Source: Enterobacter sp. kpr-6
GTDB lineage: Bacteria > Pseudomonadota > Gammaproteobacteria > Enterobacterales > Enterobacteriaceae
Direction: 5' to 3'
Assembly (NCBI RefSeq): GCF_900116015.1
Contig: NZ_FOYH01000011.1
Span: 62,001 to 126,000, forward strand
DNA length: 64,000 nucleotides
Shown: positions 8,127-16,761 of the stretch, piece after piece
Layout of the letters: each line of letters starts with the position of its first letter
Position numbering within the stretch: position 1 is the stretch's first letter
Translations under genes and position numbers: made by a program
The notes under the pieces: generated by a model
What the model saw: the letters and a program-made list of their open reading frames with translations, nothing else
Database searches by the model: none
Told to the model about the DNA's origin: nothing

Positions 8127-9577
8127 GCGCAAAGCTCCTTTGTTGGTCGTTTTTGCTGAAACTGCGCAACATAGCGAACAATTTCATTATCAGGATGAGG
8201 GGTGAAGGTGGTGAGGGCGTAGCTGGAGGTCACCACCTCACGGAAAGCGTCGATGTCGGGCAGCTCGCCCAGAGTGATGAGCTGAACGCCGATATTGCCG
8301 AGCGTGGACGCTTCTACCGGTCCGGCCACCACGGTGATGCCGCAGGCGTCGGCGCAAAGCTGGTTGAGCAACTGGTTCTGGCAGCCGCCGCCAACGATAT
8401 GCAGCCGGGTAAACGGCTTGCCGCGAAGGTGGGCCAGTTCGCCCAGCACGTCGGCGTAGAGCAGTGCCAGGCTGTCAAAAATGCAGCGCGCCAGTTCAGC
8501 ATCACTTTCAGGCACGGGCTGGGCGCTTTCCCGGCAGGCGGCCTGAATTTCGCGGCTCATGTTTTCCGGGTTGATAAAGCGAGCATCGTTTGGGTTAATC
8601 ACGAAGCGGCAGGCGGGCAGGGCGGTGGTGCGGGCAATGAGCGACGGCAGATCGCTGACGTTTTGCTCTTTCAGCACCCGTTGCAGCAGCCACAGGCCCA
8701 TGATGTTTTTCAGCACCCGGTAGCGGCCTTCCGCGCCGCCTTCGTTGGTGATATTGGCGGCCAGCGCCGCATCGCTGGTATAAGGCGTCGGGCTTTCAAA
8801 GCCCATCAGCGACCAGGTGCCGGAGGATAAATAAGCGGCATCGTTATCGATAAGCGGTGAGGCGATCACTGCGCTGGCGGTGTCGTGGCTGGCGACGGCC
8901 ACCACCGGCACCTCCTGCCAGTGACCGATCACATTGCCCGGCTGCGTCGGCGTGCCGAACCACGAGGCGGGGACGCCCGCCCAGTCAAGCAGGGTTTCAT
9001 CCCAGTTATGCGTCTGGATATTTACCAGTTGGGTGGTGGTGGCGTTGGTGTATTCCCAGTTCAGATTGCCGGTCAGACGGTAGCTGAAATAGTCCGGGAT
9101 CAGCAGCGCATGTGCGACGCGGGCGGTGAGGTCGGGCTGCTGTTCCGTCTGCGCGCGGAACTGATAGAGCGTGTTAAAGGGTAAGAACTGGATCCCGCTG
9201 CGGCGGTAAATTTCCGCTTTGCCCGGCTGCTGTTGTGCCTGCGCCATCACGCCATCGGTGCGGCTGTCGCGGTAGGAGACCGGCAGCCCGACGCGTGCGC
9301 CCGCGTTATCAATCAGCACGTAATCCACGCCCCAGGTGTCGATGCCGATGCTGTCAATGGCGATGCCTTCGCCGCCGACTTTTGCCAGCCCCGCGCGGAT
9401 TTCCGCTTCCAGCGTGTCGATATCCCAGCAGTCGGTGCCGCCCACTTTTTGTAAGCAGTTAGCAAACCGGTGGATTTCGCGAAGGGTCAGGGTGCCCGTC
9501 CCGGCATCAAAGCGCGCCAGCATGACGCGCCCGCTTGATGCGCCTAAATCGACAGCCACACAATGGCGAACAGTCAT
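8123..9577 (-). CDS. rhaB: L-rhamnulokinase
   Basis: FGGY-family kinase that phosphorylates L-rhamnulose at C1. It has 484 aa against 489 in E. coli. The N-terminal phosphate loop [10 protein letters not shown], the sugar-site stretch [11 protein letters not shown], and the C-terminal ATP-site region [17 protein letters not shown] are all present. It is first gene of the operon; the start ATG at 9577 lies 32 bp from the probable -10 box. Promoter elements upstream closely resemble E. coli PrhaBAD (see 9608-9705). Confidence 0.97.
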   Translation of the reverse strand: MTVRHCVAVDLGASSGRVMLARFDAGTGTLTLREIHRFANCLQKVGGTDCWDIDTLEAEIRAGLAKVGGEGIAIDSIGIDTWGVDYVLIDNAGARVGLPVSYRDSRTDGVMAQAQQQPGKAEIYRRSGIQFLPFNTLYQFRAQTEQQPDLTARVAHALLIPDYFSYRLTGNLNWEYTNATTTQLVNIQTHNWDETLLDWAGVPASWFGTPTQPGNVIGHWQEVPVVAVASHDTASAVIASPLIDNDAAYLSSGTWSLMGFESPTPYTSDAALAANITNEGGAEGRYRVLKNIMGLWLLQRVLKEQNVSDLPSLIARTTALPACRFVINPNDARFINPENMSREIQAACRESAQPVPESDAELARCIFDSLALLYADVLGELAHLRGKPFTRLHIVGGGCQNQLLNQLCADACGITVVAGPVEASTLGNIGVQLITLGELPDIDAFREVVTSSYALTTFTPHPDNEIVRYVAQFQQKRPTKELCA

Positions 9578-9607
9578 GATTGGATCCTTCTCAGAGTCAT
9601 TGCCCCT

Positions 9608-9705
9608 ACTCTAAAAAAGATCCCTCCTGCCAACCTTCTCGTTAATGACAACCGCTAATGGCGGCTGGCAAGAAAGCAAAGATGAACGTGAGGGAGTTCA
9701 CAGTT
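9608..9705 (-). promoter_or_regulatory. rhaBAD promoter: -10 box, RhaS operator, CRP site
   Basis: Read leftward, 9684-9634 carries the two RhaS half-site regions recognisable from E. coli PrhaBAD: CATCTTTGCTTTCTTGCC, then a 16-bp-type gap, then TCATTAACGAGAAGG. The -10 box TAGAGT (9608-9613) follows the TTTTTT run, as in E. coli. Immediately upstream, GTGAGGGAGTTCAC within 9684-9705 fits a CRP site. This predicts RhaS plus rhamnose activation with catabolite control. The site identities rest on similarity to the E. coli promoter, recalled from memory. Confidence 0.8.
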
Positions 9706-9877
9706 TCCAGTAATCGTCCGTTTTTAAAGGGATGTGACGGCAACCGCATTTCCCGATCTTTCCGACTGTTTCTTGAAAAAACGACAGCCTTTGCGCGCAT
9801 TGCTGTCAAAAATTCAAGGTGAGAACCGGGGGGCTTAATTACTATTCTGAGAATGTTTCTCATCGGTGGGGATGATC
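9706..9877 (+). promoter_or_regulatory. rhaSR leader and promoter region
   Basis: Non-coding stretch between the rhaBAD control elements and rhaS. By analogy with E. coli it should hold the RhaR binding site and the rhaSR promoter. I see TACTATTCT near 9840 as a possible -10 but cannot place the RhaR half-sites with confidence. The CRP site at 9684-9705 may serve both directions. Confidence 0.45.
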
Positions 9878-10714
9878 ATGACCGTATTACACAGCGTGGA
9901 TTTTTTTCCGACAGGTTCAACGCCCGTCGCCATTGAGCCGCGTCTTCCCCAGTCGGCTTTCCCGGAACATCATCATGATTTTCATGAGATTGTGATTGTC
10001 GAACACGGCACGGGTATTCATGTCTTTAACGGCCAGCCCTATACCATCAGCGGCGGCACCGTGTGCTTTGTTCGCGATCACGACAGGCATCTGTATGAGC
10101 ACACCGACAACCTGTGTCTGACCAATGTGCTGTACCGCTCCCCGGACGCGTTCCAGTTTTTATCCGGGCTCAACCAACTGCTGCCGCAGGAGCAGGACGG
10201 ATACTACCCTTCGCACTGGCGGGTGAATCAGGGCGTGCTGCAACAGGTGCGGCAGATTGTCGGCCAGATGGAAAACGCAGGCGAGGAAACGGATACGGCG
10301 GCGCGCGCCAATCGTGAAATCCTGTTTATGCAACTGCTGGTGCTGCTGCGTAAAGGCAGTCAGGAAGCCATTGCGGTGAATAACGATGCTCGCCTGAACC
10401 AGTTGATCTCGTGGCTGGAAGAACACTATGCCGAAGATGTCTGCTGGGAAGCGCTCGCCGATCGCTTTTCGCTCTCTTTGCGCACCCTGCACCGCCAGCT
10501 TAAGCAGTACACCAGCATGACGCCGCAGCGTTATCTGAATCGCTTACGGTTGATTAAAGCGCGCCACCTTCTGCGCCACAGCGATGAGAGTGTCACCGAT
10601 ATCGCTTATCGCTGCGGTTTTGGCGACAGTAACCACTTTTCGACGCTTTTTCGCCGGGAGTTTAACTGGTCGCCGCGCGATATCCGTCAGGGGCGCGATA
10701 CCCCGCTGCAATAG
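9878..10714 (+). CDS. rhaS: Rhamnose operon transcriptional activator RhaS
   Basis: AraC/XylS-family activator, 278 aa, the same length as E. coli RhaS. The N-terminal cupin domain binds L-rhamnose ([19 protein letters not shown] near residue 30). The C-terminal double helix-turn-helix covers about residues 175-275 ([13 protein letters not shown] and [18 protein letters not shown]). The start [11 protein letters not shown] at 9878 matches E. coli; a slightly earlier in-frame ATG at 9872 is less likely. It lies divergent from rhaB, upstream of rhaR. The predicted targets are rhaBAD and, here, the linked importer genes. Confidence 0.97.
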   Translation: MTVLHSVDFFPTGSTPVAIEPRLPQSAFPEHHHDFHEIVIVEHGTGIHVFNGQPYTISGGTVCFVRDHDRHLYEHTDNLCLTNVLYRSPDAFQFLSGLNQLLPQEQDGYYPSHWRVNQGVLQQVRQIVGQMENAGEETDTAARANREILFMQLLVLLRKGSQEAIAVNNDARLNQLISWLEEHYAEDVCWEALADRFSLSLRTLHRQLKQYTSMTPQRYLNRLRLIKARHLLRHSDESVTDIAYRCGFGDSNHFSTLFRREFNWSPRDIRQGRDTPLQ

Positions 10715-10798
10715 CTGTGGTGGTAACGAGAGGGTAATCACCGTTTTTTTACGCCAAAACAGCTAATAATTAACGATTATTCGCAGTTGAGGTGCGTC

Positions 10799-11677
10799 GT
10801 GACGGGCCAGTTAATTCTTCGAAAAGCAGACTTTTTCCCGCGTAGTGGCCAGGCGGTCGCTGTTGCCGATCGCTATCCGCAAAATGTGTTTGCTGAACAC
10901 AGCCACGAATTCTGCGAACTGGTGCTGGTGTGGCGCGGGAACGGTCTGCATATTTTAAACGACCGCCCGTACCGCATTACGCGCGGCGATCTGTTTTATA
11001 TTCGCGCGCAAGACCGCCATTCTTATGCCTCGGTTAACGATCTGGTTCTGCAAAACATCATCTACTGCCCTGAGCGGCTGACGCTGAATCTCGACTGGGA
11101 TGCGCACATTCCGGGCCTTAACGGATCGGTCTGGACACCGCACTGGCGGCTTGGCAGCACCGGCATGACCCAGGCGCGGCAGGTGATCACGCAACTGGAA
11201 CATGAAAGCGCCAAAACCGATGCGATGGCGAATCCGATGGCCGAATTGCTTTTTGCGCAGCTTCTCATGACGCTGACGCGGCATCGTTATGCGACCGATA
11301 ACCTGTCTGCCACTGACCGTGAAGCGCTGCTGGATAAACTCATCACGGCGCTGGCGGGAAGCCTCAACCGCACTTTTCTGCTGGAAGCCTTTTGCGAGAA
11401 AAATCAGTGCAGTGAGCGTACCCTGCGCCAGCAGTTCCGGTCGCAAACCGGGATGACGATCAATCACTATTTACGCCAGTTGCGCATCTGTCACGCCCAG
11501 TACCTGCTGCAACACACGGAGCTGATGATCGGTGAAATCGCCATGCGCTGCGGTTTTGAGGACAGTAACTATTTTTCAGTGGTGTTTACGCGTGAGATTG
11601 GTGCCACGCCGAGCCACTGGCGGCAGCGCAGTCGGGCAGTGAAGAACGTGATAAACAGTGATGTCACTTTTGACTAA
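10799..11677 (+). CDS. rhaR: Rhamnose operon transcriptional activator RhaR
   Basis: AraC-family activator that in E. coli turns on rhaSR in the presence of rhamnose. The GTG at 10799 has GAGG six bases upstream and gives [13 protein letters not shown], which aligns with E. coli RhaR at its accepted start; an earlier in-frame TTG at 10787 is unlikely. The product is 292 aa. Cupin motif [19 protein letters not shown] and C-terminal helix-turn-helix [20 protein letters not shown] are clear. The C-terminus is a little longer than E. coli's. In E. coli rhaT follows; here sodA follows after 166 bp, so rhaT is absent. Confidence 0.95.
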   Translation: MTGQLILRKADFFPRSGQAVAVADRYPQNVFAEHSHEFCELVLVWRGNGLHILNDRPYRITRGDLFYIRAQDRHSYASVNDLVLQNIIYCPERLTLNLDWDAHIPGLNGSVWTPHWRLGSTGMTQARQVITQLEHESAKTDAMANPMAELLFAQLLMTLTRHRYATDNLSATDREALLDKLITALAGSLNRTFLLEAFCEKNQCSERTLRQQFRSQTGMTINHYLRQLRICHAQYLLQHTELMIGEIAMRCGFEDSNYFSVVFTREIGATPSHWRQRSRAVKNVINSDVTFD

Positions 11678-11748
11678 TCAGTGCATGGCAGGTAGCGTAG
11701 AATCAATTACATAACAAAAAGTTATAACCATATAAAAACTACGGCATT

Positions 11749-11784
11749 GATAAACATTTTCAATATCACTTATTTAACTATAAT
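11749..11784 (+). promoter_or_regulatory. sodA promoter with Fur box
   Basis: GATAAACATTTTCAATATC at 11749-11767 is close to the 19-bp Fur box and to the Fur site of E. coli sodA. A -10 TATAAT lies at 11779-11784, about 60 bp before the start codon. Iron repression of sodA is predicted. SoxS and ArcA sites may be present but could not be placed. Confidence 0.7.
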
Positions 11785-11843
11785 GAACCAACTGCTTACG
11801 CGGCGTTAACACTTCTGCCGCCCGACAATAAATGGAGATGAAT

Positions 11844-12464
11844 ATGAGTTACACACTGCCATCCCTGCCTTACGCGTATGACGCATTAGAACCGCATTTC
11901 GACAAGCAGACGATGGAAATCCATCACACCAAACATCACCAGACTTACGTGAACAACGCTAACGCAGCGCTGGAAAGCCTGCCAGAGCTGGCAAATCTGC
12001 CGGTTGAAGAGCTGATCGCGAAACTGGATCAGGTTCCGGCTGATAAGAAAACCGTTCTGCGTAACAACGCGGGCGGCCACGCTAACCACAGCCTGTTCTG
12101 GAAAGGCCTGAAAACCGGCACCACGCTGCAGGGCGATCTGAAAGCCGCTATCGAGCGCGATTTCGGCTCCGTTGAGAAATTCAAAGAAGAGTTCGAGAAA
12201 GCTGCTGCTACCCGTTTCGGCTCCGGCTGGGCGTGGCTGGTACTGAAAGATGACAAACTGGCCGTGGTTTCTACCGCGAACCAGGACAGCCCGCTGATGG
12301 GCGAAGCGGTTTCTGGCGCATCCGGCTTCCCGATTGTGGGTCTGGACGTGTGGGAACACGCTTACTACCTGAAATACCAGAACAAACGCCCGGATTACAT
12401 TAAGGCGTTCTGGGAAGTGGTGAACTGGGACGAAGCTGCTGCACGTTTTGCTGCGAAAAAATAA
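11844..12464 (+). CDS. sodA: Superoxide dismutase [Mn]
   Basis: Cytoplasmic manganese superoxide dismutase, which converts superoxide to hydrogen peroxide and oxygen. The product is 206 aa from ATG 11844, identical in length to E. coli SodA and almost colinear. Metal ligands are visible: His in [13 protein letters not shown], His in [10 protein letters not shown], and the Asp and His of [13 protein letters not shown]. An upstream in-frame ATG (11832, MEMNMSY) is discarded because [19 protein letters not shown] is the conserved N-terminus. Expression is probably iron-controlled through the Fur box, and an intrinsic terminator follows. Confidence 0.99.
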   Translation: MSYTLPSLPYAYDALEPHFDKQTMEIHHTKHHQTYVNNANAALESLPELANLPVEELIAKLDQVPADKKTVLRNNAGGHANHSLFWKGLKTGTTLQGDLKAAIERDFGSVEKFKEEFEKAAATRFGSGWAWLVLKDDKLAVVSTANQDSPLMGEAVSGASGFPIVGLDVWEHAYYLKYQNKRPDYIKAFWEVVNWDEAAARFAAKK

Positions 12465-12490
12465 GTCCGTTTTTTACGGTTTCTGATATT

Positions 12491-12525
12491 AAAGCCCCTT
12501 TTCGCGCTGCGGAAAGGGGCTTTTT
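12491..12525 (+). terminator. sodA intrinsic terminator
   Basis: AAAGCCCCTTTTC, a short loop, GGAAAGGGGC, then TTTTT. This is a strong stem followed by a T run, 27 bp after the sodA stop. Confidence 0.92.
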
Positions 12526-12529
12526 CTAT

Positions 12530-12851
12530 GCCACCTTAAGCGCACTGACAGCAACATCGCTTTTATGGCAATAATACAAAGAATGTGTGGGGTAATATCA
12601 CGCTTTCTATTTATTTCGCCTGGGAAAGGCTAATTATTTATGCCTGCTGGTAGTTTGCTTACGCACTCTTTTTTATCTCGGGAAGGGGTGTTTTTATTTT
12701 TTATTTAATATTATCAAAGGCTTATTTAATTTTATTTATAGTTCACATGAATGTATTCGACAGGATAAATCAAAATGCACAATATAATAAAATTCTGTAT
12801 TTGCCATCTTTATGATACTTCCCGCAATTGCTGAATTAAAATAATAAAATT
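12530..12851. other. AT-rich intergenic stretch upstream of the porin gene
   Basis: This roughly 320-bp non-coding stretch is far richer in A/T than anything else in the window (runs such as TTTTTATTTTTTATTTAATA). I see no gene in it. The composition is typical of H-NS-bound DNA and of acquired segments. It presumably contains the porin promoter, but the -35 and -10 could not be chosen with confidence. Confidence 0.6.
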
Positions 12852-12870
12852 ATTGAAACAATATTTCATG
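12852..12870 (+). promoter_or_regulatory. KdgR operator upstream of the KdgM-type porin
   Basis: ATTGAAACAATATTTCATG matches the published 19-bp KdgR consensus (AATRAAAYRNYRTTTYATT) at 17 of 19 positions by hand. It is centred about 80 bp before the GTG start of the porin gene. KdgR represses pectin-catabolic genes until 2-keto-3-deoxygluconate accumulates, so the porin is predicted to be induced by pectin breakdown products. Confidence 0.75.
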
Positions 12871-12939
12871 GCAATTAGATTGCATGAAGAGCTGAAAATA
12901 ACAGCCTGTTCATTTGCTTTCTTTTATAAGGATGTAGCC

Positions 12940-13611
12940 GTGAAAAAATTATTATTACTTTTACTGCCTCTGGCCGTGTCAAACGCACACGCCGTATATG
13001 TTGACGTTCGCCATGAATATCTGGATGACAGTCAGGCTAATTACGATCGTGCGTATATTTCTCATCGTTTTGGTAATGGATTTGGCTTTGCAATAGAAGC
13101 CATTTCAAAATCGGGCGGCGATGATACCAATAAAGCGTTTAACGATATGGAAGTGCAGGGGAACGAATATACGGTTAGCTATCAATATAAAACCGGTTCG
13201 GTCGCCTGGCAGCCAGGATTTGTACTGGAAACCGGCGATGGTTATTCAAACTATAAACCCTATCTGCGCGCCACCTGGACGCTCAATGACGACTGGTGGC
13301 TGGGTGCGCGCTATCGTTTTGAATACGTTCGCCGTTCCTCTGATGCGCGTGATGACGACAAAATTAACCGCATGGACGTCTGGGCGGGATATAAATGGAA
13401 TAACTTCGACTGGACGCTGGAAGGCATTTATAAAAAAGCGGAAAAATATAATCTCTTCGATAACGGAAAAGATAATTACGAATTTAACTTCCGCACCGCC
13501 TATTTGATTGATGGCTGGTCACCTTTCGTTGAAGTCGGCAATGTCTCCGTCAGAAATACCACGGATGAACGTCAGACCCGATTCCGTGTTGGCATCGGCT
13601 ACACCTTCTGA
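12940..13611 (+). CDS. KdgM-family oligogalacturonate-type outer-membrane porin
   Basis: Small monomeric beta-barrel channel of the KdgM/NanC/OmpL family, 223 aa. It is predicted to let acidic oligosaccharides such as oligogalacturonides cross the outer membrane. The GTG at 12940 has AAGGA upstream and gives a signal peptide (MKKLLLLLLPLAVSNAHA) cleaved before VYVDVRHEYLDD. Alternating aromatic strands (WWLGARYRFEYVRR, WAGYKWNNFDWTLEG) and a terminal Phe (FRVGIGYTF) are typical. It replaces the kdgT transporter gene found between sodA and yiiM in E. coli, and a KdgR operator lies upstream. The AT-rich leader hints at acquisition or silencing. Exact substrate unknown; symbol withheld because several paralogues exist. 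Confidence 0.85.
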   Translation: MKKLLLLLLPLAVSNAHAVYVDVRHEYLDDSQANYDRAYISHRFGNGFGFAIEAISKSGGDDTNKAFNDMEVQGNEYTVSYQYKTGSVAWQPGFVLETGDGYSNYKPYLRATWTLNDDWWLGARYRFEYVRRSSDARDDDKINRMDVWAGYKWNNFDWTLEGIYKKAEKYNLFDNGKDNYEFNFRTAYLIDGWSPFVEVGNVSVRNTTDERQTRFRVGIGYTF

Positions 13612-13629
13612 TCTCTCCCGCGCGTCTGT

Positions 13630-13667
13630 TAAAAATCCGGCAGTTAACGTTGTCTGACGGATTTTTC
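13630..13667 (+). terminator. Terminator after the porin gene
   Basis: AAAAATCCG paired with CGGATTTTT around an inner CAG/CTG stem, beginning 19 bp after the porin stop. The A and T tracts on both sides mean it could act in both directions. Confidence 0.75.
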
Positions 13668-13750
13668 TGCTTACTGCCTGCACAAAAATTATTGTATTTG
13701 GCTGCTTTTCCGGCGAGCCTGTGGGCTCTGTGCCGCGAAAGGGAAGAGTG

Positions 13751-14425
13751 ATGCAACATCCGGTTGAAGTGTTTACAGGCAAGGTGCGCGAGTATGCAGG
13801 CAGCAGGGCGAGCGCGATTGCCAAATTACAGGTTGATGGCGAACTGACGCTGACGGAGCGCGGGCTGTCAGGGGATGAGCAGGCGGAAAAAGTGATCCAC
13901 GGTGGGCCGGATCGCGCCTTGTGTCATTATCCCCGCGAGCATTATTCGCAGTGGGCGCGTGAGTTCCCGGAGCAGGCTGCGCTCTTTGTTGCGCCTGCGT
14001 TTGGGGAGAATCTGTCAACCGAAGGGCTGACGGAAAAAAACGTTTATATCGGAGATATTTTCCGTTGGGGCGAGGCGCTGATACAGGTGACACAGCCGCG
14101 CTCGCCGTGCTTTAAGGTCAACTTTCATTTTGGTATTAGTGACTTGTCGTTGCTGATGCAAAACAGCGGGCGGACAGGCTGGCTGTATCGCGTGATTGCG
14201 GCGGGGAAAGTCGCAAGTGACGCACCGCTTGAACTGGTATCGCGCGTCAGTGATGTCAGCGTTTATAACGCCGCCGCGATCGCGTGGCATACGCCGTTTG
14301 ATGACGAGCAGTATCACCGCCTGCTGTCGGCCGCGGGGCTGTCGGTAAGCTGGACGAGAACGATGCAGAAGCGGCGTTTGAGCGGGAAGATTGAGGATAA
14401 TTCACGAAGGTTGTGGGGGAAGTAG
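13751..14425 (+). CDS. yiiM: MOSC-domain protein YiiM
   Basis: MOSC-domain protein implicated in E. coli in 6-N-hydroxylaminopurine resistance, probably as a molybdenum-cofactor-dependent N-hydroxylated-base reductase. It has 224 aa from ATG 13751, the same as E. coli YiiM. The MOSC core HGGPDRALCHYPREHY and the Cys in the segment QPRSPCFKVNFHFG are present, as is the C-terminal domain ending SRRLWGK. An upstream in-frame GTG (13721) would add ten residues absent from E. coli. It is convergent with cpxA, with a repeat block between them. Confidence 0.95.
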   Translation: MQHPVEVFTGKVREYAGSRASAIAKLQVDGELTLTERGLSGDEQAEKVIHGGPDRALCHYPREHYSQWAREFPEQAALFVAPAFGENLSTEGLTEKNVYIGDIFRWGEALIQVTQPRSPCFKVNFHFGISDLSLLMQNSGRTGWLYRVIAAGKVASDAPLELVSRVSDVSVYNAAAIAWHTPFDDEQYHRLLSAAGLSVSWTRTMQKRRLSGKIEDNSRRLWGK

Positions 14426-14437
14426 GGGGCGTTTTGA

Positions 14438-14531
14438 CCCTCACCCCGGCCCTCTCCCTCAGGGAGAGGGGGAAGGGCAAGTCCGTGCTCGATCTGTTCC
14501 CTCTCCCTGAGGGAGAGGGTTAGGGTGAGGG
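14438..14531. repeat. Intergenic palindromic repeat block 4
   Basis: Two hairpin units in inverted arrangement between the convergent genes yiiM and cpxA. The left end is CCCTCACCCCGGCCCTCTCC and the right end GGGTTAGGGTGAGGG. They are separated by a spacer with GTGCTCGATCTG, the complement-type partner of the GATCGAGC spacer in block 1. Confidence 0.9.
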
Positions 14532-14541
14532 TATAAGGAAA

Positions 14542-15918
14542 TCACACCCGCTTACTGTACAGCGGCAGCCAGATCGTCAAACGCAATCCCCCCAGCGGGC
14601 TGTCGTCGGCTTTTACCCAGCCGCGATGCTGCTGAATGGCGGTTTCGACAATCGCCAGCCCAAGGCCGGTGCCGCCGGACTCGCGGTCGCGGGCTTCGTC
14701 GGTGCGATAGAAGGGACGGAAAATCTGCTCGCGATCTTCCTGACTGACGCCTGGGCCATCGTCGTCAACGTTAATAGTCACGCCCTCTTTATCCACGGCA
14801 AAACTTACTTCAATCGTGGTGTGGGAGTAGCGCAGCGCGTTACGCACGATGTTTTCCAGCGCGCTTTCCAGCGCATTGGGGTTGCCATACAGCGGCCATG
14901 GGCCCGGCGGGAATTTCACCGTTAACGATTTGCCCATCTGCTCGGCTTCAAATGCCGCGTTATCCAGCACGTCGTCCCACAGATGATTGGCTTTGATCGT
15001 CTCGCTCACCAGCGCGTTTTTCTGCTGATTGCGCGACATCACCAGCAGATCGTTGATCATGCTGTCCAGACGCTGCGCTTCCATTTCAATGCGCTCAAGC
15101 TCTTTGCTCTCACCGCTGCGACGGCGCAGTAACGCCGTGCCCAGTTGCAGGCGGGTCAGCGGGGTGCGCAGTTCGTGCGAGATATCCGACAGCAGGCGCT
15201 GCTGGGAGGTCATCATGCGTTCCAGCGCCGTCACCATCTGGTTAAAACTGGCTCCGGCGGCGAGGAACTCCTGCGGCCCGGCCTCCAGTTCCGGATGCTG
15301 ACGCAGGTTGCCCTGAGCCACTTCATCCGCTGCGTTTTTCAGCTTACGCGCGGGCTTGGCGAGACTCCACGCCAGCCAGAGCAGCAGCGGCGAGCTGACC
15401 AGCATCGTGACAATCAACAACAAAAGCGGGCGGTCAAAAAGCAGGTTAATAAAGTCTGACTGCGAATTGCTGGCCGGACGAATGAGATAGAGTTGATAAT
15501 TATCTTCGCCATCCCTGATGGTAAAGGGTCCCACCAGTTCTACCCGTCCGTACTTTTTCTTCTGCGGGTGATCGGAGTTATCCGCCTGCCCGATGAAGTT
15601 ACGGATGATCTGCATCTCGCTGCGTTCTGCGCCAATTACGCGGCCTTCACTGGTCACCAGTAACAGGCGTTGCCCCGGCGGAGCCCATTTGTCGATAGCG
15701 CGGAAAAGCCTGCGCCACCACATCAGGTCATTCGGCGGGTCATTGGCGAGTTCCGCTTCGACATGCTGTTCAATCATCACGCCCTGGCGCTGTTCACTGT
15801 CGAGTAACTCCGTCATCTGACGGGAATCGAGTTTCGGCACCATCAATACCAGCATCAGCACCAGTGCCAGCGTTAACCAGAAAATAGCAAAGATGCGTGC
15901 AGTCAAACTTCCTATCAT
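14542..15918 (-). CDS. cpxA: Envelope stress sensor histidine kinase CpxA
   Basis: Inner-membrane sensor kinase/phosphatase that reports misfolded envelope proteins to CpxR. The product is 458 aa, one more than E. coli. The layout is a first membrane span at about residues 8-28, a periplasmic sensor to about 163, a second span, a HAMP linker, the phospho-acceptor His in SDISHELRTPLTRL near residue 248, and ATPase boxes with VRNALRYS (N box) and VDDDGPGV/GGTGLGLAI. The ATG at 15918 overlaps the cpxR stop by 4 bp, so translation is coupled. A longer reading from 15966 would start inside cpxR and is rejected. Confidence 0.98.
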   Translation of the reverse strand: MIGSLTARIFAIFWLTLALVLMLVLMVPKLDSRQMTELLDSEQRQGVMIEQHVEAELANDPPNDLMWWRRLFRAIDKWAPPGQRLLLVTSEGRVIGAERSEMQIIRNFIGQADNSDHPQKKKYGRVELVGPFTIRDGEDNYQLYLIRPASNSQSDFINLLFDRPLLLLIVTMLVSSPLLLWLAWSLAKPARKLKNAADEVAQGNLRQHPELEAGPQEFLAAGASFNQMVTALERMMTSQQRLLSDISHELRTPLTRLQLGTALLRRRSGESKELERIEMEAQRLDSMINDLLVMSRNQQKNALVSETIKANHLWDDVLDNAAFEAEQMGKSLTVKFPPGPWPLYGNPNALESALENIVRNALRYSHTTIEVSFAVDKEGVTINVDDDGPGVSQEDREQIFRPFYRTDEARDRESGGTGLGLAIVETAIQQHRGWVKADDSPLGGLRLTIWLPLYSKRV

Positions 15919-16613
15919 GAAGCAGAAACCATCAGATAGCCGCGGCCGCGCAAGGTTTTGAACCACGGATGCCCGTCTTTACGCTCCGGCAATTTGCGGC
16001 GCAGGTTAGAGATGTGCATATCGATGGCGCGATCGAACGGCGTTAAGCGTTTGCCTAAAACTTCCTGGCTGAGATGCTCACGGGAAACCACCTGGCCAAG
16101 ATGCTGTGCCAGAAGATAAAGCAGGGTGAATTCCGTGCCGGTCAATTCCAGCGATTGCCCTTCGAAGCTCGCTTCCTGACGGCCCGGGTTCAGGCTTAAG
16201 GCGTCCACTTCTAACGTTGGGGAACCGTTGTCGCTGTTCTGTTGCTGCTCACTCCAGTGTGAACGGCGCAGAATCGCGCGGATGCGCGCAACCAGCTCGC
16301 GATCATTGAAAGGTTTAGGTAAATAATCGTCTGCACCCAGCTCAAGGCCGAGAACGCGATCGAGTTCGCTGCCGCGTGCGGTCAGCATAATAACGGGTGT
16401 CTGGTGTGTCTGGCGCAGCTCTTTAAGGGTGTCGATACCGTTTTTCTTCGGCATCATAACGTCGAGCAAAAGCAGGTCGATGCTATCGTCCAGGAGGTCG
16501 AGTGCCTGCTCCCCGTCATGGGCAACGAGCACATTGAAGCCTTCCATGTCGAGCAGCTCCTTTAGAAGGGATGTAAGCTCTCGGTCATCATCAACTAACA
16601 GAATTTTATTCAT
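15915..16613 (-). CDS. cpxR: Envelope stress response regulator CpxR
   Basis: OmpR-family DNA-binding response regulator, 232 aa, the E. coli length. The receiver domain holds the acidic pocket DDD near residues 8-10, phospho-acceptor Asp51 in LLLLDVMMPKKNG, and Lys in the LPKPFND loop. The C-terminal winged helix ends HPWFKTLRGRGYLMV. It is transcribed first in the cpxRA operon and divergent from cpxP. The CpxR box in the shared intergenic region predicts self-activation along with cpxP. Confidence 0.98.
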   Translation of the reverse strand: MNKILLVDDDRELTSLLKELLDMEGFNVLVAHDGEQALDLLDDSIDLLLLDVMMPKKNGIDTLKELRQTHQTPVIMLTARGSELDRVLGLELGADDYLPKPFNDRELVARIRAILRRSHWSEQQQNSDNGSPTLEVDALSLNPGRQEASFEGQSLELTGTEFTLLYLLAQHLGQVVSREHLSQEVLGKRLTPFDRAIDMHISNLRRKLPERKDGHPWFKTLRGRGYLMVSAS

Positions 16614-16666
16614 TTTTAATACCTCCGAGGCAGAAATTACGTCATCGAGGCTTGCTAATCCATGAC

Positions 16667-16681
16667 TTTACGTTGTTTTAC
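16667..16681 (-). promoter_or_regulatory. CpxR box between cpxR and cpxP
   Basis: On the minus strand GTAAA-ACAAC-GTAAA matches the CpxR consensus GTAAA(N5)GTAAA exactly. It lies 53 bp from the cpxR start and 80 bp from the cpxP start, so it could control both. Confidence 0.88.
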
Positions 16682-16761
16682 ACCCCCTGACGCTAGTTTG
16701 CAGCCTGAATCGTAGACTGACTCTCGTTGAATCGCGACAGAAAAGATTTTGGGAGCAAGTG

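Noticed and set aside
11678-11843. A remnant of rhaT between rhaR and sodA
   Set aside because: The 166 bp hold the sodA promoter and no trace of a RhaT-like reading frame in any frame.
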